In this document: one piece after another, positions 22,931 to 24,547 of the stretch
Layout of the letters: every line of letters starts with the position of its first letter
How positions within the stretch are numbered: the stretch's first letter is position 1
Assembly (NCBI GenBank): GCA_045648145.1
Contig: JAZRNK010000015.1
Coordinates: 1 to 24,547 of the forward strand
Direction: 5' to 3'
Source: UMGS172 sp045648145
GTDB lineage: Bacteria; Bacillota; Clostridia; Oscillospirales; Acutalibacteraceae
DNA: 24,547 nt
The notes under the pieces: generated by a model
What the model was told of the DNA's origin: nothing
The model's database searches: none
Seen by the model: only the letters and a program-made list of their open reading frames with translations
Program-made: the position numbers and the translations under genes

Positions 22931-24457
22931 ATGAGAAAAATTAAAGCTTTGTTGTGCTTTGCTATTGCAATTCTTATTGTCACTGTGCCTATGTGCGTGG
23001 GTGCAGAAAATGCAAATGTAGAGTATAAGGTTACGCTTAAAAGCTTGGTTGACAATGCAAATGCAACTAACGCAACCTTTAAAATTTCCGTAAAGGCTTA
23101 TGAAATGGACGAAACGGGGGAGGAGAGTGAGCCTCTTTCAAGCGAGGAACTTACTATAGACGCCGCAACCTCGCCTGAGGTTTCTTATAGCTTTAAAAAC
23201 GAAGCTGTTAATGCGGGTGGCATTGTGTATAAGTTTTCACTCGTAAGTTCAAGTAATAGCCTTATTTCGCTTGATGACCGTATTTTTATGGTTTATCTTT
23301 GCGGCAGCGAGTTGATTAAAACTCACGATAGTGCTGTTGAGGGTGAAGACGTTTATGATGAAATTGCAAACGGCTTGCATTTAACCTTTGATTTTAATAG
23401 CAGAACAGCCGTTGAGGTTAAGGTTTCTACTGACGGTGCCGAAGAAGTGGCAAAGGTCTATGATGGTAACGACGTTGCAACCTTGACCGATAAGAATTAT
23501 AAGCTTACCGGTATAAAAGAGGGCGACGACGTTAAGTTGTCCTTTGCCGAAGCTAAGTTTAACAGTGCCGACGTAAAAGCAGCCAAAAAGGTCAATGTAA
23601 CAGGTCTTGAACTGACAGGTGCCGATGCTGCTAAATATAAGCTTACAACCCAAAGTTTTGAGTGTAAGGCAAGTATTACTGCACGTAAGGTAACGGTTGT
23701 TGCAAACAATATAGTTATGACTAAGGGCACAGACGAGCCAGAATTGACCTATACTCTTTCTGAACCGCTTGTAGAAGGTACTGAGATTATTGGTTCACTT
23801 GCAAGAACACCGGGTAACGAGATAGGCGATTATATAATTACCAGAGGAACACTTTCTTTTGGCGATAATTATGAAATCACCTTCCAGGACGGTAAATTTA
23901 CTATTTCTAATTTCGAACTGGTCGAGCTTACTGATGAGGCAACCGGTATAAAGGTTTCGGGATATTTTAACAAAAATGCTACACTCGAAGCAAGACCGAT
24001 GACCGTTACAGAGGATAGTTATAAAAAACTTAATGCATTAAAATCTAAAGATGGTCTTACAGTATCGGCTTATAATATAGTCCTTAATACCGCCGCTCAC
24101 GACGGACAGTTTACCATTGTTTTCCCCGTAGCAGCCGAGTACGAGGGCAAAGAGTTCTCAATCTATCAGATGATGTCGGGCGCTATTACACAGTATCAGG
24201 CAACAGCATCAGCAGGTACTGTAACAATACAGACCGACGACTGCTCACAGTTTTTGTTGGTTGCAGAAGGTGCCGTAGAAAAAGAGGAGAAGCCTTCGGT
24301 CATTATAACTATTCTTAAAGTACTTTTGTGGATAGTGTTAATAGCGGTTGGCATAGTATTGGTTATAGGCTTGTTCTTCTTCCTTATGGTTTTCTTCAAT
24401 AAAACCGACGAGCTTAAGAAGATAATACGCGTTATAAAGAGAATACTCAAAAAGTAA
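22931..24457 (+). CDS. Secreted, membrane-anchored YDG/MBG-like surface protein
   Basis: Signal peptide at about residues 1-25 (MRKIKALLCFAIAILIVTVP, then MCVGAE). An N-terminal beta-rich region at about 30-150 has no recognised domain. A YDG-type domain at about 165-250 opens KVYDGNDVATLTDKNYKL and has the GDDVKLSF and VTGLELTGADAAKY repeats of that family. An MBG-like domain at about 252-328 includes ARKVTVVANNIVMTKGTDEP and GDYIITRGTL. A third beta region follows to about 450, then one membrane helix (about 460-487) and a basic tail rich in Lys and Arg. There is no LPxTG sorting motif, so membrane anchoring is likely. The ribosome-binding site is AAGGTG. Likely adhesion or wall-associated; the ligand is unknown. 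Confidence 0.82.
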   Translation: MRKIKALLCFAIAILIVTVPMCVGAENANVEYKVTLKSLVDNANATNATFKISVKAYEMDETGEESEPLSSEELTIDAATSPEVSYSFKNEAVNAGGIVYKFSLVSSSNSLISLDDRIFMVYLCGSELIKTHDSAVEGEDVYDEIANGLHLTFDFNSRTAVEVKVSTDGAEEVAKVYDGNDVATLTDKNYKLTGIKEGDDVKLSFAEAKFNSADVKAAKKVNVTGLELTGADAAKYKLTTQSFECKASITARKVTVVANNIVMTKGTDEPELTYTLSEPLVEGTEIIGSLARTPGNEIGDYIITRGTLSFGDNYEITFQDGKFTISNFELVELTDEATGIKVSGYFNKNATLEARPMTVTEDSYKKLNALKSKDGLTVSAYNIVLNTAAHDGQFTIVFPVAAEYEGKEFSIYQMMSGAITQYQATASAGTVTIQTDDCSQFLLVAEGAVEKEEKPSVIITILKVLLWIVLIAVGIVLVIGLFFFLMVFFNKTDELKKIIRVIKRILKK

Positions 24458-24466
24458 CAAATGATA

Positions 24467-24498
24467 AACAACTCAAGCTATTGCTTGGGTTGTTTTGT
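24467..24498 (+). terminator. Terminator of the surface protein gene
   Basis: A 12-bp stem with one wobble pair (24467-24478 with 24483-24494) and a TATT loop, running into TTGT. It begins 9 nt after the stop codon. Confidence 0.82.
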
Positions 24499-24530
24499 TA
24501 GTGTGACGGAACTCGCACCCGTCACACTAA
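24498..24530. repeat. Perfect 12-bp inverted repeat with 9-nt spacer
   Basis: Bases 24498-24509 and 24519-24530 are exact reverse complements. There is no T tract after it on the + strand (GCAAGTAACT follows), so it is not an ordinary terminator. It directly abuts the preceding terminator and lies close to the right edge, where AAAAGGG could begin a ribosome-binding site of the next gene. Its role is unknown. Confidence 0.7.
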
Positions 24531-24547
24531 GCAAGTAACTAAAAGGG

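Overview
The window looks like a chromosomal stretch of an AT-rich Gram-positive bacterium of class Clostridia, probably an Oscillospiraceae/Ruminococcaceae-type gut organism. The reasons are the pyrH-frr-uppS-cdsA-dxr-rseP-ispG-polC order, a PolC-type replicase, CarD, LuxS, an orphan Na+-pump decarboxylase beta subunit and a DUF6472-like Cys protein. This is inferred from gene content and order; no rRNA or other taxonomic marker is present. I saw no tRNA, rRNA, CRISPR array, IS element or phage module.

Layout. (1) 1-1131: the 3' part of a GH16-like glycoside hydrolase gene whose frame is open through the left edge, closed by a strong terminator. (2) 1150-12396: a long + strand run, probably one operon from a promoter at 1153-1181. 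It holds pyrH, frr, uppS, cdsA, dxr, rseP, ispG and polC, then a GNAT acetyltransferase and luxS. UMP kinase and ribosome recycling factor are followed by isoprenoid (dxr, ispG), undecaprenyl (uppS) and phospholipid (cdsA) synthesis, membrane proteolysis (rseP) and replication (polC). (3) 12470-13950: an M23/G5 cell-wall peptidase whose promoter sits inside a large inverted repeat. (4) 13945-16857, - strand: proB-proA-proC, a full glutamate-to-proline pathway with a near-consensus extended -10 promoter. (5) 16913-19606, +: lemA, a TPM-domain protein, an OadB-type Na+-pump subunit and a 44-residue gamma-like membrane protein. (6) 19739-20387: a CarD-family regulator. (7) 20381-20697: a non-coding AT-rich gap, shielded on both sides by inward-facing terminators, with one perfect DnaA box and partial ones. 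(8) 20690-20946, -: a 49-residue membrane protein. (9) 21014-22600: a class II galT. (10) 22596-22833, -: a small Cys-rich protein. (11) 22861-24498: a secreted or membrane-anchored YDG/MBG-type surface protein, then a perfect hairpin at the right edge.

The most notable observation is that the PolC gene, intact and in frame, lacks the 3'-5' exonuclease (DEDD) domain that normally interrupts the PHP domain. A linker of about 22 residues stands in its place, while all nine PHP metal-ligand positions are kept. This raises the possibility of PHP-based or in-trans proofreading. Second is the terminator-insulated segment with DnaA-box-like sites next to carD. Third is the inverted repeat enclosing the promoter of the M23 peptidase gene.
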